In this document: in pieces, positions 1 to 11,079 of the stretch
How positions within the stretch are numbered: the first letter of the stretch is position 1
Layout of the letters: each line of letters begins with the position of its first letter
DNA from: Paralithodes platypus
Taxonomy: Eukaryota > Arthropoda > Malacostraca > Decapoda > Lithodidae
DNA length: 64,000 nt
Direction of reading: 5' to 3'
NCBI GenBank assembly: GCA_032716605.1
Contig: CM064509.1
Location: 39,218,924-39,282,923 of the forward strand
The notes under the pieces: model-generated
Told to the model about the DNA's origin: nothing
Database searches by the model: none
What the model saw: the letters and a program-made list of their open reading frames with translations, nothing else
Position numbers and translations under genes: made by a program

Positions 1-270
1 GGATGGTATGGACATATGGAGAGAATGGATGAACAAAATTGGGTGAAAAAATGCCGGTCTGTGATTGTGGAGGGAGCTGCACCAAGGGGTGGACCGAGGA
101 AGACCTGGGATCGGACTATACGTGCCGATCTCAAATCCAAGAACTTGACAAGTGAAGCAGCCCTTAACAGGGTTGCCTGGAATTCCGCCATTAAGACAAG
201 AGACTGAAACTGCACTTATGTGTGGAACACTCAGTCTTAAAATGTTATGTATGTATGTATGTATGTATGT
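1..270 (+). mobile_element. LINE 3' end with TATG microsatellite tail (family LINE-2)
   Basis: The open frame at 16-207 encodes the last part of a LINE reverse transcriptase: a HMERMDEQNWVKK-like motif, then a basic stretch and the end of the protein. About 35 bases after the stop, a (TATG)n tail runs at 242-270. A second copy lies at 9,225-9,535 and a tail fragment at 62,155-62,240. The 5' part lies outside the window. The C-terminus resembles RTE-like LINEs; the clade is inferred. Confidence 0.7.
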
Positions 271-339
271 AAGTAGAACATCTATTTACAAATTTCTGTT
301 GTGTCTGACATAGGAAGCATGTTTCAACAAGCTACTAGG

Positions 340-455
340 GGTTTACTGCCTTGATAGCGCAATTCATAAATGCGCGGAATTTTGGTGCGAGTATCCTAGG
401 TTCGAGTATTTGTTATTTCATTAATCGAGTTTAGAAGTAAAGTTGGTTGGTGAAA
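340..455 (+). mobile_element. Degenerate tRNA-derived SINE
   Basis: A tRNA-like head containing a B-box-like GGTTCGAGT is followed by the family body (TTTCATTAATCGAGTTTAG). The segment between the B box and the body seen in the copy at 8,940 is deleted. Other copies lie at 8,940, 12,395(-), 15,208(-), 16,018 and 35,901(-). Confidence 0.6.
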
Positions 456-530
456 AAATATTAATTCACCTAAGGCCATCCTTAAGTATCGTTTCCCAGT
501 TGACTATCATAAAAGAGGATGGTGTATAAC

Positions 531-632
531 CTTCACAGGACCTAACAGTAACCCTTTTAAATATAAAGAAGTTTTCTATAACTTCACAGGACCTAACAGT
601 TACCCTTTTAAATATAAACACATTTTCTAAGA
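531..632. repeat. 51-bp tandem duplication
   Basis: Two copies of a unit starting CTTCACAGGACCTAACAGT lie 51 bp apart, at 531 and 582, with few differences. The apparent small - strand open frame here is a product of the duplication, not a gene. Confidence 0.75.
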
Positions 633-2263
633 ATATTAAAATAACCATAGCCAGAATAAAATTTAAAAATGTCAAAGACTAAGCAATTCATTTCACCAGG
701 ATAAACCTAGCAATGACTAAATGTTTGAATTATCTGCCAAATTAATATAAATTACATATAAATTGTCATTATTACCTTACAATTACCTATTTGAACCGTA
801 ATGGAAAGCTGTAGACATGTTGAACCATTTTTGTTCCAAAATTTGTACGGACTTTATTTTACTTTTACTCCGGAGAAAATACAAACCAAATAAAATCCTA
901 AATTTCTTTACTTAAAATCCGGACAAAAAATATAATGAAATCTTGATTTTCTTTACACTTTTACGCAATTACAGCCTTCAACACTACAAATCCAAACATT
1001 GCCTCATTTTGTAATCTATGTACCAACTCTTATTGTACAATCTAAATCAAGTCGTTCACTGAAAACCTTTGTCTCTAGATTCCGCACATTTATTCAGCAC
1101 ATCTACGACGGACAACTTAAAGGTCTAAGAGCTAAACTAATATTTAAATTATGAGCAAAGTCACTTACATTTAATTATAAGCAAACTAATTTAAATTTGA
1201 CCATTATAAAAAGTACCGGTACCAAGATATAGTTAAAGAGCAAAGCAATTAAAGTTTAAGAAAACTATTTGAATTAGTTAAAGAGCAAAGCAATCTATAT
1301 TAAAGTTTAAGAACAAAGGTATTTCAAGTTTTAGATCAATTAAATGTATACTACCTTTGAGCAAAGCAACACTTTACATTAAATAATCAAAGCAATTTCA
1401 TGAAACTTTGAGCAGTTACTTTAAATAAAGAGTAAACAAACTTTAAGTATTTAATTGTACCTTCAAGATAAAGTTTGAAATTTAGAGACCTTAACCTAGA
1501 TATTTCTGAATATGAACATTCACAGGCTATTACAAAATCCCATTAACACTTAAGTAATTGCAACTTACAATTTATAGTTTCTGAACAAGGTTACCAGTGA
1601 ACTATTTAAAGATTGTACGCTTCCTTAATGTGTTAAACTTAGACAATCAAAAACAAACAAACACCTGACTTGCCAATTGCTATAATCCATTATTTTTAAA
1701 CATGGCGAAAAGTTTATTCCTTCACATTAGATCCGATAATTAATGAACCGCTCTGCCTCTTCTGCAATATTATAATTTAAAACTTTCAAAATAAACAAAC
1801 CAAAACAAGTAACAATATAAATACAACAAAAACAACTTTAATCAAAATCACCAAGTGGAAATTATCACTACCAAAGGAAAATATAATGTTAATGCAATAT
1901 TACTGTAAAGTTTGTAGTTTACTGTATTGGGCAGTAAATAATTTAATAAATTAACTTTTTCGCCACCTTCAAAATCACAATCACATTCAATGTTCGAAGC
2001 AACAACGTTTCAAACCGCGAAAATTAAATTTTGCGGCACCATATTGCTATACAGTAAGTCCCCACTTAAAATTTAAAGCAACGTTACTGACAAAAATACT
2101 AAATTCAAAAATACTACTTTGTAATAGACTTTAAAAGTTAATTTACAGCATAAAATAAAATAAATCTTTGAAGGTTTAGTTTAAATGTAATTACTTTATA
2201 TAAAGCTTTCAAATATACTACTTTACTTTAAATTATAAAATATACTTTAGAACTACTAAACTA
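633..2263. other. AT-rich stretch without a gene
   Basis: No coding signal is seen. An old copy of dispersed repeat Q (TTCAAAATAAACAAACC, then ATCAAAATC) lies near 1,780-1,870. Near 2,215 the right end holds one copy of a roughly 43-bp AT-rich unit (TTAAATTATAAAATATAC) that reappears on the other side of the RTE insertion at 3,806-3,890. Confidence 0.6.
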
Positions 2264-3805
2264 TCTATCTATCTATCTATTGCCTGACGCCGTGATCCCC
2301 GAAGGGGTGGCCACGAACGAACCGCCCCCATGCACCTCTGTCCCCAGTCAGTCGACGCCCCTCCCCCCAACCAGCACCGCCTTCGTTCATGTACTTCCTC
2401 ACTCCATCCTTCCACCTCATATTCGGTCTACCTCTCCCCCTCTGTCCCTCCACCTCGCTCTCGTACACCCTCTTAGTCATTCTCTCGCTTTCCATACGTT
2501 CCATATGGCCGAACCATCTCAAGTTGTTCCTTTTCACACTTTCCAGCACATCTACCTCCACACCACACCTCCTTCTTACTTCCTCATTAGTCTGTCTATC
2601 CCTCCATGTAACTCCGCACGCACTCCTTAAGTAATTCATTTCCACTGCTCTCACTCTTGGTCTGAGTCTCTCAACCAACGTCCATGCTTCGCTTCCGTAA
2701 GTCAGTGTCGGGATTACCACACTGTCATGCAAGGACTTCTTCACTTCCATACTGACCACCCTATTTCTTGTTACTGCTTTTAGCGTTCCTACAACCCTCT
2801 TCCCTGTTGTACCCTCTCCCGCACCTCTTCATCCATAGTCCCATCTTTACTCAACACACTGCCCAGATACTTAAAAGAGTTGACGATCTCCATAGCCTGA
2901 CCGTTCAGCTTCACCTCACACTCTGTGACTTCACCCCTTTCGAAGACCATAACCTTGCTCTTCCCCGTATTTACCTTCAAATTCCGTTTTTCGCACAGTT
3001 CCAAACTCATTTACCAGACCCTGCAACTCCCATTCATTATCACTCATCAGAACTGTATCATCCGCAAACAGCAGTATAGGCAGCTTCCACTCAATTCCCT
3101 CCCTTTTCAGCGATACACCAACATCCACTGCTCTTGATAGTATTTCTTTCATAACTCCATCCATATATACAGTAAACAACCACGGGGACATCACACCCCT
3201 GTTTCAAACCAACATTCAGGTCAAAGAACTCGCTCTGCTCACTCTCCACACATACTGCCGCCTTTGCACCCTCATACATGCTCTTCACTGCTTTCAGCAA
3301 CTTGCCCTCTACTCCGTATATTCTTAGTACTTTCCACAAACCTTCTCTATCCACTCTGTCATAGGCCTTCTCCAAGTCCATAAAGGCAACATACACCTTT
3401 TGTTTCTTCTCCAGATACTTCTCCACAACACAATTCAGGGTAAAAATCTGATCTACACATCCTTCCCTTCCTAAAACCTCCCTGCTCGTCGCCTATCCAT
3501 TTCTCCGTTCTCACTCTCACTCTCTCAATCACTACCCTACTGTATACCTTCCCTACTACGCTTAGAAGACATATTCCTCGGTGGTTACCACACACTCCTC
3601 TTTCCCCTTTGCCCTTATATAGGGGGACTATTATGCCAGTCTTCCAGTCATCGGGTGCACTCCCCTTCTCCCATGCTAGTTTGCACATTTTCCATACCCA
3701 TTCTATCACTATCTCACCACCATACCTCAACATTTCCCCACACACTCCATCTGTTCCTGGTGCTTTCCCCAACTTCACTCTTTTCATGGCTTCCCACACT
3801 TCTGA
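2264..3805 (-). mobile_element. RTE-like LINE, 5'-truncated, with GATA tail
   Basis: This - strand LINE ends in (GATA)n at 2,264-2,280. Its last 300 bp recur on the + strand at 10,300-10,599, 11,080-11,402, 12,080-12,336, 14,110-14,209 and 14,880-15,143. The same AT-rich 43-bp unit lies on both sides, so it landed in a short host tandem repeat. A 3' microsatellite tail and a C-terminal RWFGHMERM motif fit RTE-type elements; the exact clade is inferred. Confidence 0.8.
2277..3799 (-). pseudogene. Broken reverse transcriptase of the RTE-like LINE
   Basis: In - strand order the reverse transcriptase pieces are GKAPGTDG (near 3,765), a motif A region LEKAYDRVD (near 3,370), GLKQGC (near 3,205), the catalytic FADDTVLMSDN (near 3,060), then YGSEAWTL and RWFGHMERM near the C-terminus. 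The frame changes near 3,420, 3,195, 3,000 and 2,790, so no full protein can be made. The endonuclease half is absent (5' truncation). A fossil copy. Confidence 0.8.
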
Positions 3806-4440
3806 CCTCCTGAACTACTTTAAACTACTTTACTTTAAATTATAAAATATACTTTAGAACTACTAAACTACTTTACTTTAAATTATAAACATTCAAATAA
3901 GTAGCCTAATTAAAATTACTTTTAAGAGCAGATATGCAATTTAAGTCTATTATCTAAACAAAACAAGAAACTGAACTTTAATGGACAGTAACCAAACTAA
4001 TTCAAGATATTTAAGTGAGTCAACATTAACTGTATACAAAAGGTTGTTAACCCTTTTAACAATATTGAAAATCATATGACTTATTGTAGACGTTATTGAC
4101 GTCAATAGAAAGGTTAGAGTAACATTTCCCAATTATATATCAATAAAGACAGTTCCATGTTCTACATGGGTCACAGGAGGAACTATAGGATATCCGCTAA
4201 CTGAAATAATAGCTACTAAATTAGTCATATTTCCATTGATTTGGAGAAGTTACTTTGTCTTTGCAAGTTTATCTTTTTACTTTACTAAAAGTTCTCAATA
4301 AGGAATGGATTTGTTTTGCTTTAAATGTAAAACACTTAACATTTTGATCTGACGTGACTAAAGGTTATTTTTGGTTGATTTGCAAGTATTAAATATTAAA
4401 TTAAGCATAAGAACTAAGTAGAAAAGCTCCTTGTAAAGCA
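3806..4440. other. AT-rich stretch without a gene
   Basis: It starts with two more copies of the 43-bp AT-rich unit also seen at 2,215, then unique AT-rich DNA. No coding or RNA signal is seen. Confidence 0.6.
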
Positions 4441-4559
4441 TTGAGAGTGTAGGGCCGTACAATGGTGCAAAACTGCATCAAAATGGTCTAATTCCACGAC
4501 CCCGAGGGGTCATGTTGACCTCAGGCAAAGCAAGCTTGTGAAGCAAGCAACAGCAGCGA

Positions 4560-6716
4560 CAAACACAACACAACACAACAAATCCAAGCACTCAACACCC
4601 AGACTAACAACAAAATACAAGAACAACAAAAACTAAATTGGAATAACTTCCTACAAACACTTCATCACAAAACAAACCCCAAACAACTCTACAAAACACT
4701 AAACAGCATCACACTTTCCAACAGCAACACAACACAATCACATGCTGCAATCACAACAATAGACTCTACTCCTTCATGTAAACAACAAGCAAACACTCTC
4801 ATCAATCACTTCTCACATGTCAGCCACCTAAAACCTCACAAAGACGACCGACGTGTCATCCGACGTAAGAGACGATTCCCCACAGACCCTGACTATACAC
4901 CCTTCACCAATCACCAGACAAAGCATATCATCAACAATCTCAAGCACTCACCCGCCTGTGGCCTAGACAACATAAGCAACATACACCTGGGACCACAAGG
5001 CATACAAGCACTCACTAACATATCAAACTACAGTTATTCACACAACACAATACCAGACATTTGGAAGCATGGTATCATCACCACATTCCCGAAACCCAAC
5101 AAAGACCCCACGCTACCCTCCTCGCACCGCCCCATCACACTCCTTTGCACCCCCTCCAAAGTCATGGAACGCCTAGTATTACAACTAATTACACCCGACC
5201 TACCCCTAGCTCCAACACAACATGGCTTTAGGCCACTGCACTCCACAAACACTCTTCTCACAGACCTTACACAAAGAGTTTTTGACGGCATAAACTCAGC
5301 TAGACCACCACACAGACCACTATTAGCCACACTCGACATTAGTAAAGCCTTCGATGCCATCCCCCGCCACAACCTAACAAACAAAATCTACAACAAAACA
5401 AAATCTACAACAAAACAAAAAGGTGGCTGGCCAACTTCCTAGCAGGCAGATGTGCACATGTATCTTTTGCCGGTCAGTCATCTAGAATCAGAAACTTTCC
5501 AAACGGAGTCCCACAAGGATCCGTCCTATCGCCCGCACTCTTCAATCTGTACATGCACGATATAACTACACCCAATACGCCCCAAATAAACTTAGCCTCC
5601 TATGCAGATGACATAACACTCACATGCACACACCATGACCCAAAAAGAGCAACAGATCTCCTTCAACCCTATCTCAACACACTACAACTACAAACAGACT
5701 TAATCTAGCCCCAGCCAAATCCACCGCAACCCTGCTCACAAGTTGGACAGGAGAACACGAATACATCCCTCAACTCACCATAAACAACACACCCCTAACA
5801 CATACACACACACCCAAAATCCTAGGAGTAACATATGATACTCATATGACATTCAAACAGCACACCACAAACATTAAAAAGAAACTGACACCCAGACTTA
5901 ACGCCCTCAGGTCACTTGCTCACACAAAATTTGGACACAACAAAGAAACTACCACCACAGTATATAAACAATACATAAGATCAGTGATGGAATACGCAAG
6001 CCCAGCCTGGGCTTCTAACCTAGCTGAAACACATCATAAGACTTTACAGACTATTCAAAACAAAGCCCTGAAGATCATTACAGGCTACACAGCTACTGCA
6101 CCCACAGATCACCTACATCAAGAAACCAAAATCCTCAAAGTCAAAGACCATCTGGACATAAGAGGCACTCAATTCCTGGCAGTAGCCTCCACGAACCAGG
6201 ACCACCCACTAAACTACATGGCAACACACCCACAGACACCAAGAAATATCAAAATAACACCCAGCACACGGTATCACACACAATTACTGTCCTCTCTCCC
6301 TCCCTGCCCACCCCGAACCAACTTCCAGAAGCACATCCATACTCATATCTCTCGCCGATCCATCCACTCACTCACAGACAACACGCAGCTGCAAGCACGA
6401 CCTCCCGAAATCCATCCTTCCGAATCCTCCCTTCCTCGCGAGGACAGAGTCCACCTGGCCAGGCTGAGATGCGGACACCATCCAGCTCTCCTGAGCTATC
6501 AGAAGAGACTGGATGACTCCGTTGTCGACGCCTGCCCGGGATGTAACACAGCACCCCATACCATTAAACACATCATAGAAGACTGCATTTCACACAACCA
6601 CTTACGCCAACAACACAATCTACACTCAATGAGAGCTCTGTGGGAAAGCCCGATCGTGGCCATGGCCCTCCTCAGGGACTCGGGGCTGTTCGGCCAGGCA
6701 GCTTAGGGAACAACAA
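4560..6716 (+). mobile_element. I/Jockey-like LINE, 5'-truncated, with 12-bp TSD
   Basis: The element ends in GGCTGTTCGGCCAGGCAGCT followed by (CAA)n. The target-site duplication CAACAGCAGCGA lies at 4,548-4,559 and 6,717-6,728. Only the reverse transcriptase half remains. A second, much shorter copy with its own TSD lies at 60,624-60,875. The same 3' tail ends the SINE at 16,510-17,012, so this LINE is the likely source of that SINE's machinery. Confidence 0.85.
4573..6706 (+). pseudogene. Reverse transcriptase of the I/Jockey-like LINE, frameshifted
   Basis: Reverse transcriptase motifs in order: HRPITLLC (near 5,130), LDISKAFDAIPR (motif A, near 5,335), GVPQGSVLSPALFN (motif B, near 5,508) and YADDITLTC (catalytic motif C, near 5,600). 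The C-terminal part at 5,846-6,706 is one open frame and holds a cysteine/histidine cluster CPGCNTAPHTIKHIIEDC typical of I/Jockey-type LINE tails. The frame shifts near 5,430 and stops follow near 5,700-5,790. No endonuclease is present. Cannot be functional as it stands. Confidence 0.8.
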
Positions 6717-6929
6717 CAACAGCAGCGATCTGCCTAGAGACTTTAGCAAGAGCCCCACGAGTCCTAGAGACAGTCCCCACCCGTTAGACCGTCTTACTGC
6801 CGTGGTACCAGTACCCCTTAACAGACGATACCACCTGCTATGCCCTCACCCCAATGGGCGATGACTTTATCCGCGAGGAGCACCCTCAATGTACATGGCT
6901 TGATCTAGATAGCATATACTTTTTGTAAT

Positions 6930-7594
6930 TTTATGACATTTAGTCCTTATGAATGAAAAAGTCTCATATCAGATAAATATAAGTGTTTTCTGTCTATACT
7001 GGAACATTTATTTATAAAACAGCAACTGGAATTAATTTATATTAATGTTATTTACTGTACAAAACATTTACAAATTAGTTGCAACAAAATTAAGTTAAAT
7101 TTTAAGTAAAGCCTATATTATCTTTAGCAATATTTAAGACTGACTAATACAAGACTCCTGTGCTGCCAACTTTCAACCCTCTGCACGAAGGTGCATTCTT
7201 AGAAGGTATCTCCCTAGGATGTTTGTTTAAAATTCATATTGGCAGTCAAGTTAAAACAAATATAAGAGTTGGTACTTCTATTACAATATGAGGCAGACTA
7301 ATTTAGGACATAATTATAGGGCCATGTTCTCAACCACATAATGTTGATAATTACTTCTATTATTTAACAACCAATCCAAAATATAGGCTTAGGTTTCATC
7401 CTAATTAATTTATTCTAAAAGTTAATATTTTAGGCAGAAATACAGTTAGGCGCTTATTTTATCTCATACAGTACAGTACAGTACGGTACTTTAAATAATA
7501 AATAAAGTTTTATTTAATTACTTTATAAACAACAATCTACAAGAATTTCAGTTTTGCCTTTCTAATAAAATGTGTATTAAATTCCTTTACTAGG
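6930..7594. other. AT-rich stretch without a gene
   Basis: No gene or repeat with clear ends is seen. GTACAGTACAGTAC microsatellite-like sequence lies near 7,470. Confidence 0.5.
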
Positions 7595-7654
7595 CTATAT
7601 GCAGCTTGAAATAATGGCCCCATAATATCCTAGCTTACCTGGCTTAAATAATAG

Positions 7655-7825
7655 GAGTGATGGTGGTAGAGGTGTGGTTGTGGTGGTGATGGTGGTGGGT
7701 GGTGGTGGTAGAGGTGTAGTTGTGGTGGTGATGGTGGTAGCTGTGTAGTTGTGGTGGTGATGGTGGTAGAGGTGTAGTTGTGATGGTGGTAGCTGTGTAG
7801 TTGTGGTGGTGATGGTGGTGCTTTT
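7655..7825. repeat. Imperfect GGT/GAT trinucleotide-rich repeat
   Basis: A tract rich in GTGGTGATGGTGGTAG units. On the - strand it lies just downstream of the TPR exon. It gives open frames rich in histidine and threonine that are artefacts. Confidence 0.8.
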
Positions 7826-7869
7826 CAATATATAATTTTCTGTAGGGATTCTCCAATACCGGTCACTTA

Positions 7870-7994
7870 ATTCTTGCTCCCCGTCTTGTGGTAACTTGCG
7901 GAGAGCGTACGAGAAGCGGTGAGCAGCCTCCTTCAGCCGACCCTTACGCCACAGTGCCACCCCGTCCTCCTGGAGAATGTTCAGCACCATCACC
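7870..7994 (-). CDS. Candidate host exon with one TPR motif
   Basis: The - strand frame encodes VMVLNILQEDGVALWRKG and continues RLKEAAHRFSYALRKLP. Relative to the 34-residue TPR consensus, G8, L11, G15, A20, F24, A27 and P32 all fall in place, so this is a genuine-looking tetratricopeptide repeat. A pyrimidine-rich acceptor (CCCTCCAG) ends just before 7,994, and the first base completes a split codon. The donor is unclear: GTGACC or GTATTG near 7,862-7,872 are candidates, and the frame then runs into microsatellite. TPR proteins mediate protein-protein contacts; the gene identity is not recognised. Other exons were not found with confidence. Confidence 0.5.
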
Positions 7995-8024
7995 CTGGAG
8001 GGATTGCACATTTATTGTATATAG

Positions 8025-8095
8025 GAAAAGTGGGGATTGAGCCTGAGTATATAGATAGATAGATAGATAGTATATGGATAGATAGATATAGATTA
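8025..8095 (+). mobile_element. GATA-tailed retroposon 3' end
   Basis: The segment GTGGGGATTGAGCCTGAGTA followed by (GATA)n matches the ends at 46,465-46,500 and 47,728-47,780 and, reversed, 47,505-47,560. A short retroposon fragment. Confidence 0.5.
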
Positions 8096-8099
8096 AAAT

Positions 8100-8165
8100 T
8101 TAAAACTTGCAAACTAAACAAAGAAACTTGGACAAAGGCAATACAGTATAAGTGAACTAAAAAAA
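8100..8165 (+). repeat. Dispersed repeat Q, partial
   Basis: AAAACTTGCAAACTAAACAA followed by a diverged body. Family Q is about 110 bp and AT-rich, running from TGTAAAACTTGCAAAATAAA to ATCAAAATCGCTATGTGG. Its middle is the source of the 43-bp array at 43.7-45.5 kb. Confidence 0.5.
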
Positions 8166-8433
8166 TATGGTTCAAATTATAACAAACTCATTACAATTAA
8201 AAACAACACACTAAACAAAATCTGTCAAAAAATGCTTATACATTTATCAGAAATTAAACTGTGAAAATAACAAACAATCCAAGGTAAGTTTACCCTGTAT
8301 TGGCTTCATAACAGCATGCTCCAAAGGGCAATGCGACGGAGAACGCCAAAGCTACGCAATGCTTCAGCGTATGACCCTCAACTTTACTTTTAGGACTTCT
8401 AGAAATATAAGGGGTACTGAATAAATGATCTTA

Positions 8434-8741
8434 TTAACCCTCTCCGACATATGACGCGATTTTGAGCCTATTAGGGATACTATAAAGCCTTTGTTACCAT
8501 CAGGGATATTTAGAAACCTTTAGTTTAGTTACTTTTGAGCCTATTAGGGATACTTTAAAGCCTTTGTTACCATCAGGGGTATTTAGAAACCTTTAGTTTA
8601 GTTACTTCAACCTCTGCAGTTGTCTTTGAGTTAGCTGTGGGCAGAAAACTAATTTTGGAGAGGTATTTATAAGAGTGAGAGAACTCTATTTCTTATTGCT
8701 AATCTGGCAACCTCTGCGTCATATGAGTCTGAAGGGGTTAA
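8434..8741. mobile_element. TTAA-flanked MITE, family P
   Basis: It begins TTAACCCTCTCCGACATATG and ends in a complementary form GAAGGGGTTAA. TTAA target duplication plus CCC-starting TIRs is the piggyBac pattern; superfamily inferred. An internal segment of about 70 bp (GAGCCTATTAGGGATACT...) is duplicated in tandem. Other copies: 13,600, 17,127, 27,415 and 47,260. Confidence 0.7.
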
Positions 8742-8841
8742 GAAGGATCTGTGGTCGTATAAGGGGTTAAGTGAGATAGTTCCAAGCACGTTAATTGACC
8801 CTCTGATTATCACAATTATTTCCTAAACTGTATTATAATGT

Positions 8842-8935
8842 AAAACTTGCAAAATAAACAAACCAAAACTTATACGAACACAGTAAAAAGACAAAACAAC
8901 TAATCAAAATCGCTGTGGAAACCACAATACAGCAC
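8842..8935 (+). repeat. Dispersed repeat Q
   Basis: Starts TGTAAAACTTGCAAAATAAA and ends near ATCAAAATCGCTGTGG; a near-complete copy of family Q. Confidence 0.6.
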
Positions 8936-8939
8936 CGGT

Positions 8940-9085
8940 GTTCTGTCTTGATAGCGTAATGCATAAGTGCGCCGAATTTAGATGCGAGTATCCTAGGTTC
9001 GAGTTCTTGGAGTGCCGCATGTATTTGTTGATTTCATTAATTGAGTTTAGAGGTGAAGTTGGTTGGTGGAAAAAAATATAATAAT
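8940..9085 (+). mobile_element. tRNA-derived SINE
   Basis: A tRNA-like head (TAGCGTAATGCATAAGTGC) with B box GGTTCGAGTTC precedes the family body GATTTCATTAATTGAG and an A-rich tail. The head-body order matches the copies at 340 and 16,018. Confidence 0.65.
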
Positions 9086-9224
9086 GTTACCCCCAATAAA
9101 ATATAAACACATTTAATACCGGTGCTGTATAACAAAATTAGTCCCTGGTAAAGGACAGTTTTCCAATGACGAATACAACTATTCTTCCTAAACTTATATA
9201 GATAGAACACTAGATTTGATTAAG

Positions 9225-9535
9225 TTTTGGAGACGTTTAGGTATAAAGAGTATTAGCGAGGCGATGTGTACAAGTAGACTGGGATGGTATGGACATGTGG
9301 AGAGAATGGATGAACCAAATTGGGTGAAAAATGCAGGTCTGTGATTGTGGAGGGAGCTGCACCATGGAAGACCTGGGATCGGACTATACGTGCCGATCTC
9401 AAATCCAAAAACTTGACAAGTGAAGCAGCCCTGAACAAGGTTGCCTGGAACGCTGCCATTAGGTTAAGAGACTGAAACTGCACGTCTGTGCGGAGCACTC
9501 AATCTTAAAATGTTATATATGTACTGTATGTATGT
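9225..9535 (+). mobile_element. LINE-2 3' end, second copy
   Basis: Same family as 1-270, with the HVERMDEPNW region and a TGTATGTATG tail near 9,520. A 12-base deletion after GGAGCTGCACCA and a single-base loss in the GTGAAAAAT stretch relative to the first copy break the frame. A fossil. Confidence 0.7.
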
Positions 9536-9554
9536 ATCCCATAATTCTGAAGCT

Positions 9555-9645
9555 CTGTCTTTAGTCAACCACCCCCACCTAAAAAAAATTATAAATAAAT
9601 AAAAAATAAAAACAAATGGGGAATGTGCCTTAGATAGAGATAGAT
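9555..9645 (+). mobile_element. Diverged GATA-tailed retroposon end
   Basis: TCAACCACCCCCACC, an A-rich linker and GGGGAATGTGCC then GATAGAGATAGAT follow the same order as the copy at 47,575-47,780 (GTCGGCCACCCCC, A-run, GTGGGGATTGAGCC, GATA). Confidence 0.45.
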
Positions 9646-9702
9646 CATTCTGAGAGGGTTACAGTTACTGACAGATAATTTTACTCAACTTAAGAACAAC
9701 CT

Positions 9703-10599
9703 GGATGGAGTCATGAAAGAAATACTATCAAGAGCAGTGGATGTTGGTGTATCGCTGAAAAGGGAGGGAATTGAGTGGAAGCTACCTACACTGCTGTTTG
9801 CGGATGATACAGTTCTGATGAGTGATAATGAATGGGAGTTGCACGGTCTGGTAAATGAGTTTGGAACAGTGTGCGAAAAACGGAATTTGAAGTTAATGCG
9901 GGGAAGAGCAAGGTTATGGTCTTCGAAAGGGGTGAAGTCACAGAGCGTGAGGTGAAGCTGAACGGTCAGGCTATGGAGATCGTCAACTCTTTTAAGTATC
10001 TGGGCAGTGTGTTGAGTAAAGATGGGACTATGGATGAAGAAGTGCGGGAGAGGGTACAACAGGGGAAAAGGGTTGTAGGAATGCTGAAAGCAGTAACAAG
10101 AAATAGGGTGGTCAGTATGGAAGTGAAGAAGTCCTTGCATGACAGTGTGGTAATCCCGACACTGATTTACGGAAGCGAAGCATGGACGTTGGTTGAGAGA
10201 CTCGGACCAAGAGTAAGAGCAGTGGAAATTAATTACTTAAGAAGTGCGTGCGGAGTTACATGGAGGGATAGACAGACTAATGAGGAAGTAAGGAGGTGTG
10301 GTGTGGAGGTAGATGTGCTGGAAAGTGTGAAAAGGAACAACTTGAGATGGTTCGGCCATATGGAACGTATGGAAAGCGAGAGAATGACTAAGAGGGTGTA
10401 CGAGAGCAAGGTGGAAGGACAGAGAGGGAGAGGTGCACCGAAGGAGAGGTGGAAGGATGGAGTGAGGAAGTATATGAACGAAGGCGGTGCTGGTTGGGGG
10501 GAGGGACGTCGACTCACTAGGGACAGAGGTGCATGGGGGCGGTTCGTTCGTGGCCACCCCTTCGGGGATCACGGCGTCGGGCAATAGATAGATAGATAG
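9703..10599 (+). mobile_element. RTE-like LINE, 5'-truncated, with 11-bp TSD
   Basis: The element starts GGATGGAGTCATGAAAGAAA and ends in (GATA)n. The duplication AAGAACAACCT lies at 9,692-9,702 and 10,600-10,610, which fixes both ends. The coding part starts before the catalytic FADDTVLMSDN (near 9,800) and, after one frame change near 9,890, is open from 9,871 to the natural C-terminus at 10,587. This is the cleanest copy of the family in the window. Confidence 0.9.
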
Positions 10600-10610
10600 A
10601 AGAACAACCT

Positions 10611-10779
10611 CAAGAAATCAAAGGGATATAAAACTATTGCAATGAATCTATTAACTCCCACAGGTTCTCCTTAAACTTAATAAAACTGGCTAATGAGAGC
10701 CAGAATAAAGTTACTATAACTACACACCAGTATCTTGATTAATCCTCTGCTACCCACAAACTTTCTAACCTCAAGTATA
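10611..10779. other. Short AT-rich gap
   Basis: Nothing recognisable between the RTE-like copy and the Q repeats. Confidence 0.4.
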
Positions 10780-11072
10780 ATGTAAAACTTGCAAAATAAA
10801 CAAACCAATAAAGGGACGACACAATATACATTTAAAGAACTTATCAAAATAACTGTGGAAATAAGCTTCAGCAATTACATTGTAAAACTTGCAAAATAAA
10901 CAAACCAAAACTGGGACAAAGACAATATAAAGGCAAAAGAACTAATCAAAATTGCTATGTGGAAACAACGCTTTAGCAAAATATAATTATGAAAGTAAAA
11001 TGTAAAACTTGCAAAAGCAAACCAAAACTGGGACAAAGACAATATAAAGGCAAAAGAACTAACCAAAATAGA
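10780..11072 (+). repeat. Three adjacent copies of dispersed repeat Q
   Basis: Copies start near 10,781, 10,881 and 10,999 with TGTAAAACTTGCAAAA. The last runs into the RTE-like piece that follows. Spacing near 100-120 bp suggests tandem copying of the whole unit. Confidence 0.6.
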
Positions 11073-11079
11073 TTAGACA

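Larger units (their letters stand above)
4445..6926 (+). pseudogene. GC-rich open stretch split by a LINE; possible exon remnant
   Basis: The flanks of the LINE at 4,560-6,716 are GC-rich compared with the surroundings. When one copy of the 12-bp TSD is ignored, a single frame stays open from about 4,446 across the junction to a TAG near 6,797. The same frame continues after that stop (PWYQYPLTDD..., MGDDFIREEHPQC...) to a TAA near 6,926. A GTGTAG before 4,454 could be a splice acceptor. No family is recognised. It could be a decayed host exon, an older element, or chance; one internal stop argues against function. Confidence 0.3.

Noticed and set aside
2280..2630. Long + strand frame opposite the RTE-like LINE
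   Set aside because: Antisense shadow of the reverse transcriptase C-terminus; the same happens at 10,233-10,584, 11,059-11,387, 12,004-12,321 and 14,718-15,182.
7595..7856. Histidine/threonine-rich - strand frames
   Set aside because: Translation of a GGT/GAT microsatellite; only the TPR part upstream looks genuine.
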